From assembly GCA_001067655.1 (NCBI GenBank), contig JUNU01000043.1:1-28378 (forward strand): a stretch of 28,378 bases of DNA, given 5' to 3'. Below, one piece after another: positions 1-7,828 of this stretch (its first letter is position 1; the number at the start of each line of letters is the position of its first letter). The stretch is from Neisseria lactamica. GTDB taxonomy: Bacteria > Pseudomonadota > Gammaproteobacteria > Burkholderiales > Neisseriaceae. The notes under the pieces are model-generated. The model searched no databases and was not told the origin of the DNA. It saw only the letters and a list, made by a program, of their open reading frames with translations. Position numbers and translations under genes: made by a program.

Positions 1-68
1 CCGCAGACAGTACAGATAGTACGGCAAGGCGAGGCAACGCTGTACTGGTTTAAAGTTAAGCCACTATA
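1..68 (-). repeat. Correia repeat enclosed element (CREE), short form, cut by window edge
   Basis: Read on the minus strand it starts with the Correia terminal repeat TATAGTGG and continues into the typical 'cgttgcctcgcctt' and 'gtactgtctgcgg' blocks. The internal block with CTCAAAGAGAACG is absent, so it looks like the short (about 105 bp) deletion form. The other end lies outside the window. Such elements are non-autonomous, insert at TA and can carry promoter or RNase III processing signals. The terminal repeat has one change (TATAGTGGCTTAAC instead of TATAGTGGATTAAC). Confidence 0.85.
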
Positions 69-116
69 AAATCGTATGAAAAGTCCGTTTCGTTAGAATG
101 ACTTTCAAAAGGTCTT

Positions 117-128
117 TTCAGACGACCT
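117..128 (-). repeat. DNA uptake sequence, single copy
   Basis: Complement of AGGTCGTCTGAA, the uptake-sequence dialect of this genome. It stands alone in the 180-bp gap between the Correia element and the tRNA terminator. Nothing else was recognised in that gap. Confidence 0.85.
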
Positions 129-197
129 CAAAGCTACCTAAAAAGCCAAATACTTCAATTCTCACAGATGACGCGCAAGTCCAACCGCTATTTGAAA

Positions 198-244
198 TGC
201 AATAGAAAATAAGAAATCCTGCATATTGCTATGCAGGATTTCTT
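198..244 (-). terminator. Rho-independent terminator of the tRNA operon
   Basis: A perfect 14-bp stem (211-224 with 231-244, loop 225-230) is followed on the minus strand by TTATTTTCTATT. It begins only a few bases after the CCA end of tRNA-His, so it closes the Pro-Arg-His transcript. Confidence 0.85.
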
Positions 245-247
245 ATT

Positions 248-324
248 TGGGGTGGCTGATGGGGCTCGAACCCACGACAACTGGAATCACAATCCAGGGC
301 TCTACCAACTGAGCTACAGCCACC
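248..324 (-). tRNA. tRNA-His (GUG)
   Basis: Cloverleaf with anticodon loop TTGTGAT (anticodon GTG), D-loop block GTAGCTCAGTTGG, T-loop GGTTCGAGCC, and the extra 5' G (at 324) that marks tRNA-His. The 3' CCA is encoded. Last gene of a three-tRNA operon; only about 10 bp separate it from tRNA-Arg. Confidence 0.97.
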
Positions 325-333
325 ATTAACTTT

Positions 334-410
334 TGGCACGCCCGACAGGAATCGAACCTGTAACCCCCGACTTAGAAGGTCGGTGCTCTATCCGGTTGAG
401 CTACGGGCGC
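334..410 (-). tRNA. tRNA-Arg (UCU)
   Basis: Anticodon loop CTTCTAA gives anticodon TCT, which reads the AGA/AGG arginine codons. The acceptor stem GCGCCCG pairs with CGGGCGT (one G-U pair) and CCA is encoded. Middle gene of the tRNA operon. Confidence 0.96.
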
Positions 411-439
411 TCATGCCGATTCGTGCTGAATTTTTTGTA

Positions 440-517
440 TGGTCGGGGCGGTGGGATTCGAACTCACGACCCTCTGCTCCCAAAGCAGATGCGCTAACCG
501 GGCTGCGCTACGCCCCG
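440..517 (-). tRNA. tRNA-Pro (UGG)
   Basis: Anticodon loop TTTGGGA gives anticodon TGG. The acceptor stem CGGGGCG pairs with CGCCCCG, discriminator A, encoded CCA. First gene of the operon; its 5' end lies 13 bp downstream of a strong -10 box. Confidence 0.96.
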
Positions 518-530
518 ACTGAAGAATGGG

Positions 531-559
531 AATATACAGATACGCCGAAATCCTGTCAA
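531..559 (-). promoter_or_regulatory. Promoter of the Pro-Arg-His tRNA operon
   Basis: On the minus strand TTGACA (554-559) and TATATT (531-536) are separated by exactly 17 bp, a near-consensus sigma-70 promoter. A GC-rich discriminator typical of stable-RNA promoters is not obvious. Confidence 0.85.
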
Positions 560-689
560 TCCAATTTGAGATCATTTTTCTTTTTTCTAAATTATCTGTT
601 TATTTTTATTTAAAATTTAATTTTTTGCCTACTTCATATCGGGTGTAATGCCGTTCAAAAATACAGTTTCGGTTTTTGCTGTTATCCGA

Positions 690-718
690 CTGCCAAATCG
701 GTTTAAAAATGCGATAAT
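690..718 (+). promoter_or_regulatory. Possible folD promoter
   Basis: CTGCCA (690-695), 17-bp spacer, GATAAT (713-718), about 37 bp before the folD start codon. The -10 is good and the -35 is weak. Confidence 0.4.
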
Positions 719-755
719 TGCGTTTGCTATTTATTGATAACCAAATGGAAATTTC

Positions 756-1607
756 ATGACAGCCCAATTGATTGACGGTAAAAAAATATCGCAGGAGCGT
801 TTGCAGCTGGTATCCGCTGCGGTAGCCAAGCGGCTTGAATCCGGATTGCGTGCGCCTTGTTTGGCCGTGGTGTTGGTCGGTGACAATCCTGCCAGTGCCG
901 TATATGTCCGCAACAAAAAATCGGCATGCCAAAAATGCGGCATCCGGTCTTTGTCTTATGAGCTGCCAGCGTCGACTTCTCAGGAAGACTTGCTCAAGCT
1001 GATTGATGAATTGAACGGGAACGCGGAAGTAGACGGTATTTTGGTGCAGCTTCCGCTTCCTGAGGGCTTAGACAGTCAGGCTGTTTTGGAACGTATCCAT
1101 CCGGACAAAGATGTGGACGGTTTCCATCCTTATAACGTGGGTCGTTTGGTGGTAAAAATGCCTCTGATGCGCCCTTGTACGCCCAAGGGTGTGATGACGC
1201 TACTGGAGGCTTACGGCATCGATCCGAAAGGCAAGAAAGCGGTCGTCGTCGGGGCATCGAATATTGTCGGACGCCCACAGGCACTGGAGCTGCTGCTTGC
1301 CCGCGCCACGGTGACGATTTGCCACAGTGCGACGGAAAACTTGGACAAGGAAGTCGGGGCTGCCGATATTGTGGTGGTGGGTGTCGGGATTCCCAATTTT
1401 GTCAAAGGGGAGTGGATTAAACCCGGCGCGGTGGTGATTGATGTCGGGATTAACCGTTTGGAAGATGGCAGCTTGTGCGGCGATGTGGAGTTTGATGTGG
1501 CAAAAGAACGGGCGGGCATGATTACCCCGGTACCCGGCGGGGTCGGTCCGATGACGATTGCCACTTTATTGGAAAATACTTTGCATGCCGCGACGCTACA
1601 TGATTAA
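756..1607 (+). CDS. folD: Bifunctional methylenetetrahydrofolate dehydrogenase / methenyltetrahydrofolate cyclohydrolase
   Basis: FolD oxidises 5,10-methylene-THF with NADP+ to 5,10-methenyl-THF and hydrolyses this to 10-formyl-THF, supplying one-carbon units for purines and formyl-Met-tRNA in the cytoplasm. The 283-residue protein has the usual length. Visible motifs are the active-site block YVRNKKSAC (Tyr50, Lys54), QLPLP near residue 98, the nucleotide-binding segment GASNIVGRP near 166, and the C-terminal family signature PGGVGPMTIATLL. The ATG at 756 follows a weak GGAA ribosome site. The gene stands alone: tRNAs upstream and prmC downstream are on the opposite strand. Nothing is unusual. 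Confidence 0.97.
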   Translation: MTAQLIDGKKISQERLQLVSAAVAKRLESGLRAPCLAVVLVGDNPASAVYVRNKKSACQKCGIRSLSYELPASTSQEDLLKLIDELNGNAEVDGILVQLPLPEGLDSQAVLERIHPDKDVDGFHPYNVGRLVVKMPLMRPCTPKGVMTLLEAYGIDPKGKKAVVVGASNIVGRPQALELLLARATVTICHSATENLDKEVGAADIVVVGVGIPNFVKGEWIKPGAVVIDVGINRLEDGSLCGDVEFDVAKERAGMITPVPGGVGPMTIATLLENTLHAATLHD

Positions 1608-1646
1608 ACCGCTATAAACTGACTTGATACGGCAGGCGGCAGATTG

Positions 1647-1666
1647 GCGGCTTCACTTGAAGCCGC
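1647..1666. terminator. Hairpin between convergent folD and prmC
   Basis: 9-bp perfect stem GCGGCTTCA / TGAAGCCGC with a 2-base centre, lying between the two stop codons. No strong T-run follows on either strand, so it is a weak or Rho-assisted bidirectional terminator at best. Confidence 0.4.
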
Positions 1667-1672
1667 TATACA

Positions 1673-2500
1673 TTATTCAACATGGCGGAACATGCCTAAG
1701 GTCAATCTGTCCAGCCCTGCCAAATCTTGTTGCGTACTGACTTCGGCAAAGCCGTTTGCCGTCAAAATCTGCCGCACTGCTGCGCCTTGGTTGTAACCAT
1801 GTTCCAGCAGCAGCCATCCGCCCTCTTTTAAAAATTCCGGCGCGCGCTGCGCCAGCTCTCGAATACAGGTCAAACCGTCGGCAAAATCTGTCAACGCCGT
1901 TTGCGGCTCGAATCTCAAATCCCCTTGGCTCAAATGCTCGTCGCCGGCCTCGATATAAGGCGGATTGGAAACAATGACATCGAAGCGGTGTTTGTCTTCA
2001 GACGACGTCTGATCCGTCTCAAACCACGAACCCAATGCAAACTCGACCCTTGCGCCCAGAGTTTCCGCGTTTTTACGGGCAATCGCCAACGCTCCGCCGC
2101 TGATATCGGAAGCGCGCACTACCGCATCCGTTCTTTCCAACGCCACCGTCACGGCAACCGCCCCACTGCCCGTTCCCAAATCCCAAACCTGTCCGTTTGC
2201 AGGAAGATGCCCGATAACCGCCTCCACCAAATGCTCGGTTTCGGGACGGGGAATCAACACGTCGGGACCGACTTCAAACCATCGTCCGTAAAACTCCCGT
2301 CCGCCTAAAATATACGCCATCGGCTCGCCTTTCAGACGACGTGCCTGCAGGATATCCAGTTGCGCGGCTACTGTTTCCGGCAGCGGATCGGCGCCTTGCG
2401 TGACCAACTGCACACGGCTATAACCGCCTGCATGTTGCAGCAACATACGGGCTTCGAGTCTCGGCAACTGCGAATGGCGCAGCCATTGGTCTAAGGTCAT
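1673..2500 (-). CDS. prmC: Peptide chain release factor N5-glutamine methyltransferase
   Basis: PrmC uses SAM to methylate the glutamine of the GGQ motif of release factors RF1 and RF2, raising termination efficiency. The 275-residue protein has the N-terminal helical substrate domain (about 1-75), the SAM-binding motif DLGTGSGAVAV near residue 107 and the catalytic NPPY signature near 180, followed by the YIEAGDEHL segment typical of PrmC/HemK. Two uptake-sequence cores (1997-2006 and 2331-2340) lie inside the reading frame and are translated. It follows the first Sel1-type lipoprotein gene by 51 bp on the same strand, so read-through from it is possible. Confidence 0.95.
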   Translation of the reverse strand: MTLDQWLRHSQLPRLEARMLLQHAGGYSRVQLVTQGADPLPETVAAQLDILQARRLKGEPMAYILGGREFYGRWFEVGPDVLIPRPETEHLVEAVIGHLPANGQVWDLGTGSGAVAVTVALERTDAVVRASDISGGALAIARKNAETLGARVEFALGSWFETDQTSSEDKHRFDVIVSNPPYIEAGDEHLSQGDLRFEPQTALTDFADGLTCIRELAQRAPEFLKEGGWLLLEHGYNQGAAVRQILTANGFAEVSTQQDLAGLDRLTLGMFRHVE

Positions 2501-2551
2501 GTCGTGTTTGTCCTGAGTTTGTAGGGGGAACGGTGAGGGGTTCTGTTTATC

Positions 2552-3640
2552 TTAATCTTTGCGCGGCGGCCAGTAAACTTCTTCTTTTTTGACGATACCG
2601 CGTTTGAGAATGTCGGCAGCAAGGGCGGCGGTGTCAGGCGGATTTTGGTAGAACGCCGCGTCTTCTTTACTCATCGCCGAATAGATGCCTTTCCAGTGGA
2701 TTTTGGCAGGCGGCAGGGGGAGGACTTCGTCTAGGCGCGGGAAGGTGTAGAAGGGGTTGCCGCTTTTGGTGCCTGTGCCTTTAAGGGCTTTTTCTAACTC
2801 GGCATAGGCTGCTTCGCGGACAGGATCGGCAGGGATAGCAATAAATTTATCCATAAGAGCCTTATTTTTAGCATAAACCATTGTTAGCTTTAAGGCGGCT
2901 TCTCCTCCTCCTTCACCACCATAGCGCAATGCATTGTGCATTAATTGCAAGGATTCTTTTAAATTACCATAACGAACCCGCTTGATCCTAGACAATTCAT
3001 CCATGGCGGCAGAGAACCCTTGCCTAGCTGCGCAATCAAGCAGCAGTTCGCGCGTGTTGTAATCTTTAAATCGTTTATCGTAAATCCGTGCCAATTCATA
3101 TTGTGCCAGTGGCACGCCCAAATCCACCGCCTTTTGCAGGTAGGCAAGAGCGAGTTTAGGGTTATAGCGATAGCCCGCATTGCCTTCATACAACGCATCA
3201 AACAGCCAGTAATTTGCCATCGCCCAGTTTTTGTCCAGACCGTAGTGCAGCCATTTGCGGGCGCGACTGGGCTGGGGAGCATACAAAGTACCGCTTGCCC
3301 CTTGTCCGTTGGTATAAAGTAAATAAAGGTTATTGATTGCCTGATAATGCCCCTTCGACGCTGCCGCTTCATATAGGGTAATCATATCCTGAGCCTGCCG
3401 CGTATTCTTGCGCCAACCTTCAGCATGAATCAGGGTAGCGGCACGATACCAAAGATGGGATTCGGCATCGGGCGGGGACGGCGGCGTCCATGTGGCGCAG
3501 GTGTATTGGGTGCGCTTCGAGTCAAAGGCTTTGGGGGCAGGATGGGTTTGGGTGTAATTGCGGTCGGATTGGGAAAGTGAAACCGAACCGCAGGAAGCCA
3601 GCAGAGGGATAAGCAGGGCGATGAAAGTGAGTTTGTTCAT
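2552..3640 (-). CDS. Sel1/TPR-like repeat lipoprotein, copy A of a tandem pair
   Basis: A 362-residue lipoprotein of unknown role. The start at 3640 is chosen because it gives a complete lipoprotein signal (MNKLTFIALLIPLLASC, lipid Cys17). An open frame continues upstream but would put 62 unrelated residues before the signal. Residues of about 90-240 contain helical Sel1-type units (AAASKGHYQAINNLYLLY, KALAYLQKAVDLG-PLAQYELARIY). The C-terminus carries a conserved block (TFPRLDEVLPLPPAK, SAMSKEDAAFYQNPPD). It is a clear paralogue of the next gene: N- and C-terminal parts are nearly identical and the middle has diverged. I recall neisserial proteins of this kind carrying DUF6396, but could not check. 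Probably outer-membrane anchored and periplasmic. Confidence 0.85.
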   Translation of the reverse strand: MNKLTFIALLIPLLASCGSVSLSQSDRNYTQTHPAPKAFDSKRTQYTCATWTPPSPPDAESHLWYRAATLIHAEGWRKNTRQAQDMITLYEAAASKGHYQAINNLYLLYTNGQGASGTLYAPQPSRARKWLHYGLDKNWAMANYWLFDALYEGNAGYRYNPKLALAYLQKAVDLGVPLAQYELARIYDKRFKDYNTRELLLDCAARQGFSAAMDELSRIKRVRYGNLKESLQLMHNALRYGGEGGGEAALKLTMVYAKNKALMDKFIAIPADPVREAAYAELEKALKGTGTKSGNPFYTFPRLDEVLPLPPAKIHWKGIYSAMSKEDAAFYQNPPDTAALAADILKRGIVKKEEVYWPPRKD

Positions 3641-3666
3641 GGTATGTGTTGATTGTGTTTGTGTTG

Positions 3667-3710
3667 AGGTCGTCTGAAACTGGAAATCAGGTTTCAGACG
3701 ACCTTTTTTA
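3667..3710. terminator. Uptake-sequence inverted pair between the lipoprotein paralogues
   Basis: AGGTCGTCTGAA (3667-3678) and its complement (3693-3704) form a stem of about 14 bp. The T-run (3704-3710) follows on the plus strand, although both neighbouring genes run on the minus strand. It is therefore not an ideal terminator for gene copy B. The same hairpin occurs at the equivalent place upstream of copy B. Confidence 0.6.
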
Positions 3711-3731
3711 AATGTTGTGTCTTGATTCCAC

Positions 3732-4841
3732 TTACAACCCGTGATCTTCGGGAGGCTCGGGAGGGCGTGGCGACCAGTAAACCTCTTCTTTTTTGACGAT
3801 GCCGCGTTTGAGGATATCAGCGGCAAGGGCAGCGGTGTCGGGTGGATTTTGGTAGAACGCCGCGTCTTCCTTGCTCATTGCGGAATAGATGCCTTTCCAG
3901 TGGGTTTTGGCAGGCGGCAGGGGCAGGACTTCGTCTAGGCGCGGGAAGGTGTAGAAGGGGTTGCCGCTGGTAGTATCCGTACCTTTAAGTGCCACATATA
4001 GTTCATGATAGGCTGCTTCTCGAATAGGGTCGGCAGGGGTTGCGGAAAATGCCTGCAGAATACCTTTTGATTTGCTATAAACGTCCGTTAATAGTAACGC
4101 GGATTCTCCCCCTTTTTCACCTCCATTCCGTACGGCATTGTGCATCAGTAACAGGGATTCGTTTAATTTGCCGTCAATCCACTTGAAAGTAGATAATTCA
4201 TCCATTGCCGCTGAAAATCCCTGCTTGGCGGCACACTTAAGCAGCAGTTGAGCGGTTTTTGAATTATCGAGATTTTTTTCGTAAATCTGTGCCAATTCAT
4301 ACTGCGCCAACGGGACACCCAATTCCACTGCCTTTTGCAGGTAGGCAAGGCCGAGTTTCGGGTTGTAAGGGTAGCCGGCATGACCTTCATACAAGGCATC
4401 AAACAGCCAGTAGTATGCCATCGCCCAATCCTTCTCCAAACCATAATGCAACCATTTGCGGGCGCGGTCGGGACGTTGGTCAAACAAATCACCCATCGCA
4501 CCTTGGGTACCGGTGTAGAGCAGATAGAGATTGTTGATGGCACGGTAATGTCCGCGACTTGCCGCCGCTTCGTACAGAATCACCATATCCTGCAACTCTT
4601 GCGCGGTTCTGCGCCAACTTTGGGCATGGAGTAAGGTTGCTGCCCGATACCATTGCTCGGCTTCGGCATCAGTGTCGGACGGCGGTGTCCAAGTAGCGCA
4701 GGTGTATTGGGTGCGGTTGGGATCGAATGCTTTGGGTGCGGGATGGGTGCGGGTGTAATCGCGGTCGGGCATGCTGGGAGATGCCGAACCGCAGGAAACC
4801 AGCAGGGGGATAAGTATGGCGATGAAAGTGAGTTTTTTCAT
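3732..4841 (-). CDS. Sel1/TPR-like repeat lipoprotein, copy B of a tandem pair
   Basis: A 369-residue paralogue of the adjacent gene. The lipoprotein signal is MKKLTFIAILIPLLVSC (lipid Cys17). Sel1-type helical units lie in about residues 90-240 (KLGLAYLQKAVELG-PLAQYELAQIY). The last 60 residues match copy A almost exactly up to EVYW, after which B has its own tail (SPRPPEPPEDHGL). The 5' flank, including an uptake-sequence hairpin, is also duplicated, with a unit length near 1201 bp. The Shine-Dalgarno site is poor in both copies (ACATACC before ATG). Function is unknown; Sel1 lipoproteins are usually protein-interaction scaffolds in the envelope. Confidence 0.88.
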   Translation of the reverse strand: MKKLTFIAILIPLLVSCGSASPSMPDRDYTRTHPAPKAFDPNRTQYTCATWTPPSDTDAEAEQWYRAATLLHAQSWRRTAQELQDMVILYEAAASRGHYRAINNLYLLYTGTQGAMGDLFDQRPDRARKWLHYGLEKDWAMAYYWLFDALYEGHAGYPYNPKLGLAYLQKAVELGVPLAQYELAQIYEKNLDNSKTAQLLLKCAAKQGFSAAMDELSTFKWIDGKLNESLLLMHNAVRNGGEKGGESALLLTDVYSKSKGILQAFSATPADPIREAAYHELYVALKGTDTTSGNPFYTFPRLDEVLPLPPAKTHWKGIYSAMSKEDAAFYQNPPDTAALAADILKRGIVKKEEVYWSPRPPEPPEDHGL

Positions 4842-4867
4842 GGTATGTGTTGATGATGTTTGTGTTG

Positions 4868-4909
4868 AGGTCGTCTGAAACTGGAAATCAGGTTTCAGAC
4901 GACCTTTTT
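4868..4909. terminator. Uptake-sequence inverted pair downstream of dinG
   Basis: AGGTCGTCTGAA (4868-4879) with its complement (4894-4905), then TTTTT on the plus strand. It is a copy of the hairpin at 3667. It lies between the dinG stop and copy B and may separate their transcripts, but the T-run points away from the direction of these genes. Confidence 0.6.
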
Positions 4910-4916
4910 ATGGGTT

Positions 4917-7067
4917 TCAACCTATCCTTTTAAACGGCGGCAGGCTGGCTAGTAATTGTTGGCCGTACCGCTGCGTTTTGACGCGGTTGTCGAGGATGGT
5001 CACGCGGCCGTAGTCTTGTTCGGTGCGGATGAGGCGGCCGACGGCTTGGATGAGTTTTATGCCGGCTTCGGGGACGGTGATTTCGATGAAGGGGTTGCCG
5101 CCGCGCTGTTCTATCCAGCGGTTTTGGGTTTTTTCTATGGGGTTGTCGGGCATGGCGAAGGGGAGTTTGGCGATGATGACTTGCACGCAGGCGGTGCCGG
5201 GCAGGTCGAGTCCTTCGGCGAAACTGTCGAGTCCGAAGATGACGCTGGCTTTGCCTTCTTCTATGGCTTGGTGGTGTTTTTGCAGGAGGACGGCTTTGGG
5301 CAATTCGCCTTGTACGAGCAGGAGCGGCAGGTAGTCTTCGGGCAGGCGCAGGGCGACATCCTGCATTTGTTTGCGCGAGGAAAACAGGACGAGTGTGCCG
5401 ATGGCTTCGGTGGGCGAAATGAGCTTGGGCAGCCATTCGACGATGGCGGCGGTGTGCGCGGCGGGGTCTTTGGGACTGGCGTGCACCGGCGGGATGTAGA
5501 GTTCGCCTTGCGCGTCGAAATCAAACGGGCTTTCTAGGGCGAGGGTGGTGGTTTCGGGCAGCCATTGCAGTCCGGTTTGACGCAGAATCAGGTTGAAGCT
5601 GCCCAAGGATTGCAGGGTGGCGGAGGTCAACACTGCGCCTGCCGCGCGCCGCCACAGGCTGTTGGCGAGGTGGGACGCGCTGCTGATGGGGCTGGCGTTG
5701 AAAATGTAGTCGTTTTTGTCGTCGGCGCGGCGGGTTATCCATTTTGCCAGCGGTTCTTCGCCCTCGAGGGGGACGGTGGAGAGCAAGTCCCATGTGGCGG
5801 TGATTTGTTCGACGCGGGCGCGGAATACGCCGAATTCTGTACTCAGGCGGTCGATTTGTGCGCTGTTTTGGTCTTTGTCGCGGCGGGCGGCGGACAGGGC
5901 GTCGTTGAGGCTGTTGATGTGTTTGTAGAGGCTGCGGGCGGCGATGGCGGTGTTGGAAACGGTGGTTTCGAGGCTTTCGGGGATTTTGCCGTCTTCCCAC
6001 AGCCAAGTCGGTTCGCTGTTGGTCCGTCTGTCGTTTTCAGACGACCCGAAGCTCAAAGACGGCTCTTCAGCGAGGTGGAACTGCCATTCGTGCAGGCTTT
6101 CGAGTAGCGAGGCGGCGGCTTCGTCGGCAAGGTTCGCCAACTCGCCTTTGTCGGTGAGCGTGGCGATTTTGCCGGTAACCTGCGGCAGTTTTTCTAACGC
6201 CCACACGGCTTGGTTCCACGAATGCTCGGCGGCAAACTGGCTGAGTGCTTTTTTGGGCAGGTGGTGCGCTTCGTCGATGCAGTAGAAGCTGTTTTCAGGG
6301 TCGGGCAAAATCACACCGCCGCCCATGCTGATGTCGACCATCAGCAAATCGTGGTTGGTGACGACGACATCGACGGTTTCCAGCGTGTCGCGGGCAAGGT
6401 AAAACGGGCATTCCGGACGGTTGGGGCAGGCGGCTTTGAGGCAGCCGTAGTTGTCGTTGTTCACCTTCATCCAGATGGTGTCGTCGATTTTTTCCGGCCA
6501 AGTGTCGCGGTCGCCGTTGAACCGTCGGGCGGAAAATTCGTCGGCGATGTCGCGCAGCAACTTCAATTCTTCGGGCTTGGGTTTGCTGTCCCACAACACG
6601 GCGGGGGCTTCAAAGCCGAGCAGGTTTTGCTGGGCATTGCTTTGCGTGAGTTGGTAGAGTTTGTAGGGGCAAAGATAGCGGCCGCGCCCTTTGGCAAGCG
6701 CGAAGGTCAGTTCCAAACCGCTTTTTTCAACCAAAAACGGCAGGTCGCGGTCCACCAACTGCTCCTGCAAGGCAACCGTCGCGCTGCTCACAATCAGCCG
6801 CTTGCCGCGCGTCTGCGCCATAATGCCGCCCGCCAGCAGGTAGGCAAGCGATTTGCCCACGCCGGTCGGCCCTTCGATCACGGCAATGCTCTCGCCCTCG
6901 CGCTTGGGCGGCTCGCCGCCTTCTTCGCGCGTCAACGTCCGCGAAAAAGCGTTGGCAACCGCCGCAATCATTTCCCGCTGCGAAGCGCGCGGGCGGAAAC
7001 CGGGCAGGTTTTTGCCGATATTTTGGTAATGGTCGCGGATGGCGTTTTTTTCTAAATCGGTGAGCAT
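4917..7067 (-). CDS. dinG: ATP-dependent DNA helicase DinG
   Basis: DinG is an XPD-like superfamily 2 helicase with an iron-sulfur cluster that unwinds 5'-3' and removes R-loops and other structures. The 716-residue protein has Walker A EGPTGVGKS at 65-73. Four cluster cysteines lie at 133, 209, 214 and 220, with spacing close to that of the E. coli enzyme. The DEAH box is at 265-268, helicase motif III-type TSATLQSLGSF lies near 465, and the C-terminal GRLIRTEQDYG motif VI is present. The ATG at 7067 is the first good start. Transcribed alone; it ends 75 bp before the lipoprotein pair. One uptake-sequence core (6036-6045) is inside the reading frame. Confidence 0.96.
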   Translation of the reverse strand: MLTDLEKNAIRDHYQNIGKNLPGFRPRASQREMIAAVANAFSRTLTREEGGEPPKREGESIAVIEGPTGVGKSLAYLLAGGIMAQTRGKRLIVSSATVALQEQLVDRDLPFLVEKSGLELTFALAKGRGRYLCPYKLYQLTQSNAQQNLLGFEAPAVLWDSKPKPEELKLLRDIADEFSARRFNGDRDTWPEKIDDTIWMKVNNDNYGCLKAACPNRPECPFYLARDTLETVDVVVTNHDLLMVDISMGGGVILPDPENSFYCIDEAHHLPKKALSQFAAEHSWNQAVWALEKLPQVTGKIATLTDKGELANLADEAAASLLESLHEWQFHLAEEPSLSFGSSENDRRTNSEPTWLWEDGKIPESLETTVSNTAIAARSLYKHINSLNDALSAARRDKDQNSAQIDRLSTEFGVFRARVEQITATWDLLSTVPLEGEEPLAKWITRRADDKNDYIFNASPISSASHLANSLWRRAAGAVLTSATLQSLGSFNLILRQTGLQWLPETTTLALESPFDFDAQGELYIPPVHASPKDPAAHTAAIVEWLPKLISPTEAIGTLVLFSSRKQMQDVALRLPEDYLPLLLVQGELPKAVLLQKHHQAIEEGKASVIFGLDSFAEGLDLPGTACVQVIIAKLPFAMPDNPIEKTQNRWIEQRGGNPFIEITVPEAGIKLIQAVGRLIRTEQDYGRVTILDNRVKTQRYGQQLLASLPPFKRIG

Positions 7068-7069
7068 TG

Positions 7070-7081
7070 AGGTCGTCTGAA
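7070..7081 (+). repeat. DNA uptake sequence, single copy
   Basis: AGGTCGTCTGAA immediately upstream of the dinG start codon, in the region that should hold the dinG ribosome site or leader. No purine-rich Shine-Dalgarno site is seen there. Confidence 0.8.
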
Positions 7082-7148
7082 AAGGTGGATTTGCTTATGA
7101 ATTGGTTATTTTAGCATTTTTCGCGGACAGGTTCGGGATAGATGGGAG

Positions 7149-7195
7149 GGGTCGTCTGAAAAGCATATTTTGGCGTTTTCAGACGACCTTTTGTT
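7149..7195. terminator. Uptake-sequence inverted pair in the dinG upstream spacer
   Basis: GGGTCGTCTGAA (7149-7160) and TTCAGACGACCT (7178-7189) with a 12-bp stem extended by A/T pairs and a short T-run. No gene ends here, so it is either a remnant or only an uptake site. Confidence 0.55.
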
Positions 7196-7250
7196 AAGGC
7201 AATCCACATCGGGATTGGAGGTTTGAACCTTTGTCGTTTCTGTTGCCGTC

Positions 7251-7370
7251 ATTCCCGCACAGGCGGGAATCCATTTTTGAAATTCAGCAACTGTTTTTCA
7301 AATCAAGGTTTCTCAAGTTTTACGATGGATTCCTGCCGTAGCCTGTCCTCGCGTAGGCGGGGGCGGGAAT
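7251..7370. repeat. NIME-type repeat flanked by dRS3 sequences
   Basis: The left 20-bp dRS3 is at 7251-7270 (ATTCCC-N8-GGGAAT). A 58-bp core (7271-7328) and an irregular, expanded right dRS3 of 42 bp (7329-7370) follow. The core has the same length as, and is recognisably similar to, the core at 18825-18882. Neisserial intergenic mosaic elements have exactly this layout, and dRS3 sites are known insertion targets for filamentous phage. Together with the flanking uptake pair and the Correia end it fills the 494-bp gap between dinG and the next gene. Confidence 0.8.
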
Positions 7371-7479
7371 GACGGAATTTGATGAGATACCGTATTTAAA
7401 AAAATTAAGTATGTTTGCTAGAGAGATGGGCAGCGGCGGTTTGGCGCGGGAGGGGTCAATTTCTGGTGTATCGTTGAAA

Positions 7480-7499
7480 TATAGTGGATTAACTTTAAA
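7480..7499 (+). repeat. Isolated Correia terminal repeat
   Basis: The 20 bp TATAGTGGATTAACTTTAAA are identical to the start of the Correia element at 28302, but no Correia body follows. It is a solo end left by deletion, or a fragment. Confidence 0.7.
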
Positions 7500-7500
7500 G

Positions 7501-7524
7501 ATAAGGGCGCATGACTGCGCCCCT
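7501..7524 (-). terminator. Terminator of the DUF3079-type gene
   Basis: On the minus strand, GGGCGCA - GTCA - TGCGCCC (7 bp stem, 7505-7522) is followed by TTATCTTT. It lies 40 bp after the stop codon. The T-tract is supplied partly by the isolated Correia end. Confidence 0.6.
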
Positions 7525-7561
7525 TCGGTTTTCACACGACCCCTTAAGCTTGGCGGGGTGC

Positions 7562-7828
7562 TTAAGCCGTTTTGTTCCGCAACGGCAGTTTGATATGCGG
7601 CTTGGCGGGTTTGGGCGCTTCTTTCAAGCCCAGTTCGATTTGCTGCTCTTCGCTCAACAAATTGCTCCAGTCGCCTTTTTTATACCACTCGCGCCCGTCC
7701 AATTCGATGGGGTGCTGAATGCGCTCGCAGCCGTTGCCGCATTGCAAATCGTCTTCTTTACAATATTTGTCGCAACCCCAGCAGATGCGCTCCGGCGCTT
7801 TGGGGAAGATGGGGAATTTTTTTGCCAT
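7562..7828 (-). CDS. Small cysteine-rich DUF3079-type protein
   Basis: 88 residues, no signal peptide. It has two Cys clusters, CWGCDKYC (residues 16-23) and CGNGC (30-34), suggesting a metal, probably Zn, site in the cytoplasm. The block PERICWGCD-YC--DDL-CGNG is the hallmark of the family I know as DUF3079, found in many beta- and gammaproteobacteria; its function is not known. The C-terminus is Lys/Pro-rich. The start at 7828 has AAGGA nine bases upstream. Single gene. Confidence 0.85.
   Translation of the reverse strand: MAKKFPIFPKAPERICWGCDKYCKEDDLQCGNGCERIQHPIELDGREWYKKGDWSNLLSEEQQIELGLKEAPKPAKPHIKLPLRNKTA

Noticed and set aside
383..613. Open frame over the tRNA-Arg and tRNA-Pro genes
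   Set aside because: Antisense to two certain tRNA genes; typical artefact.
3641..3826. Longer N-terminus of lipoprotein copy A
   Set aside because: It would put 62 residues, overlapping the neighbouring gene, before a perfect lipoprotein signal.
4930..7055. Long antisense open frames over dinG
   Set aside because: They follow from the GC-skewed third codon positions of dinG and lack start signals or domains.
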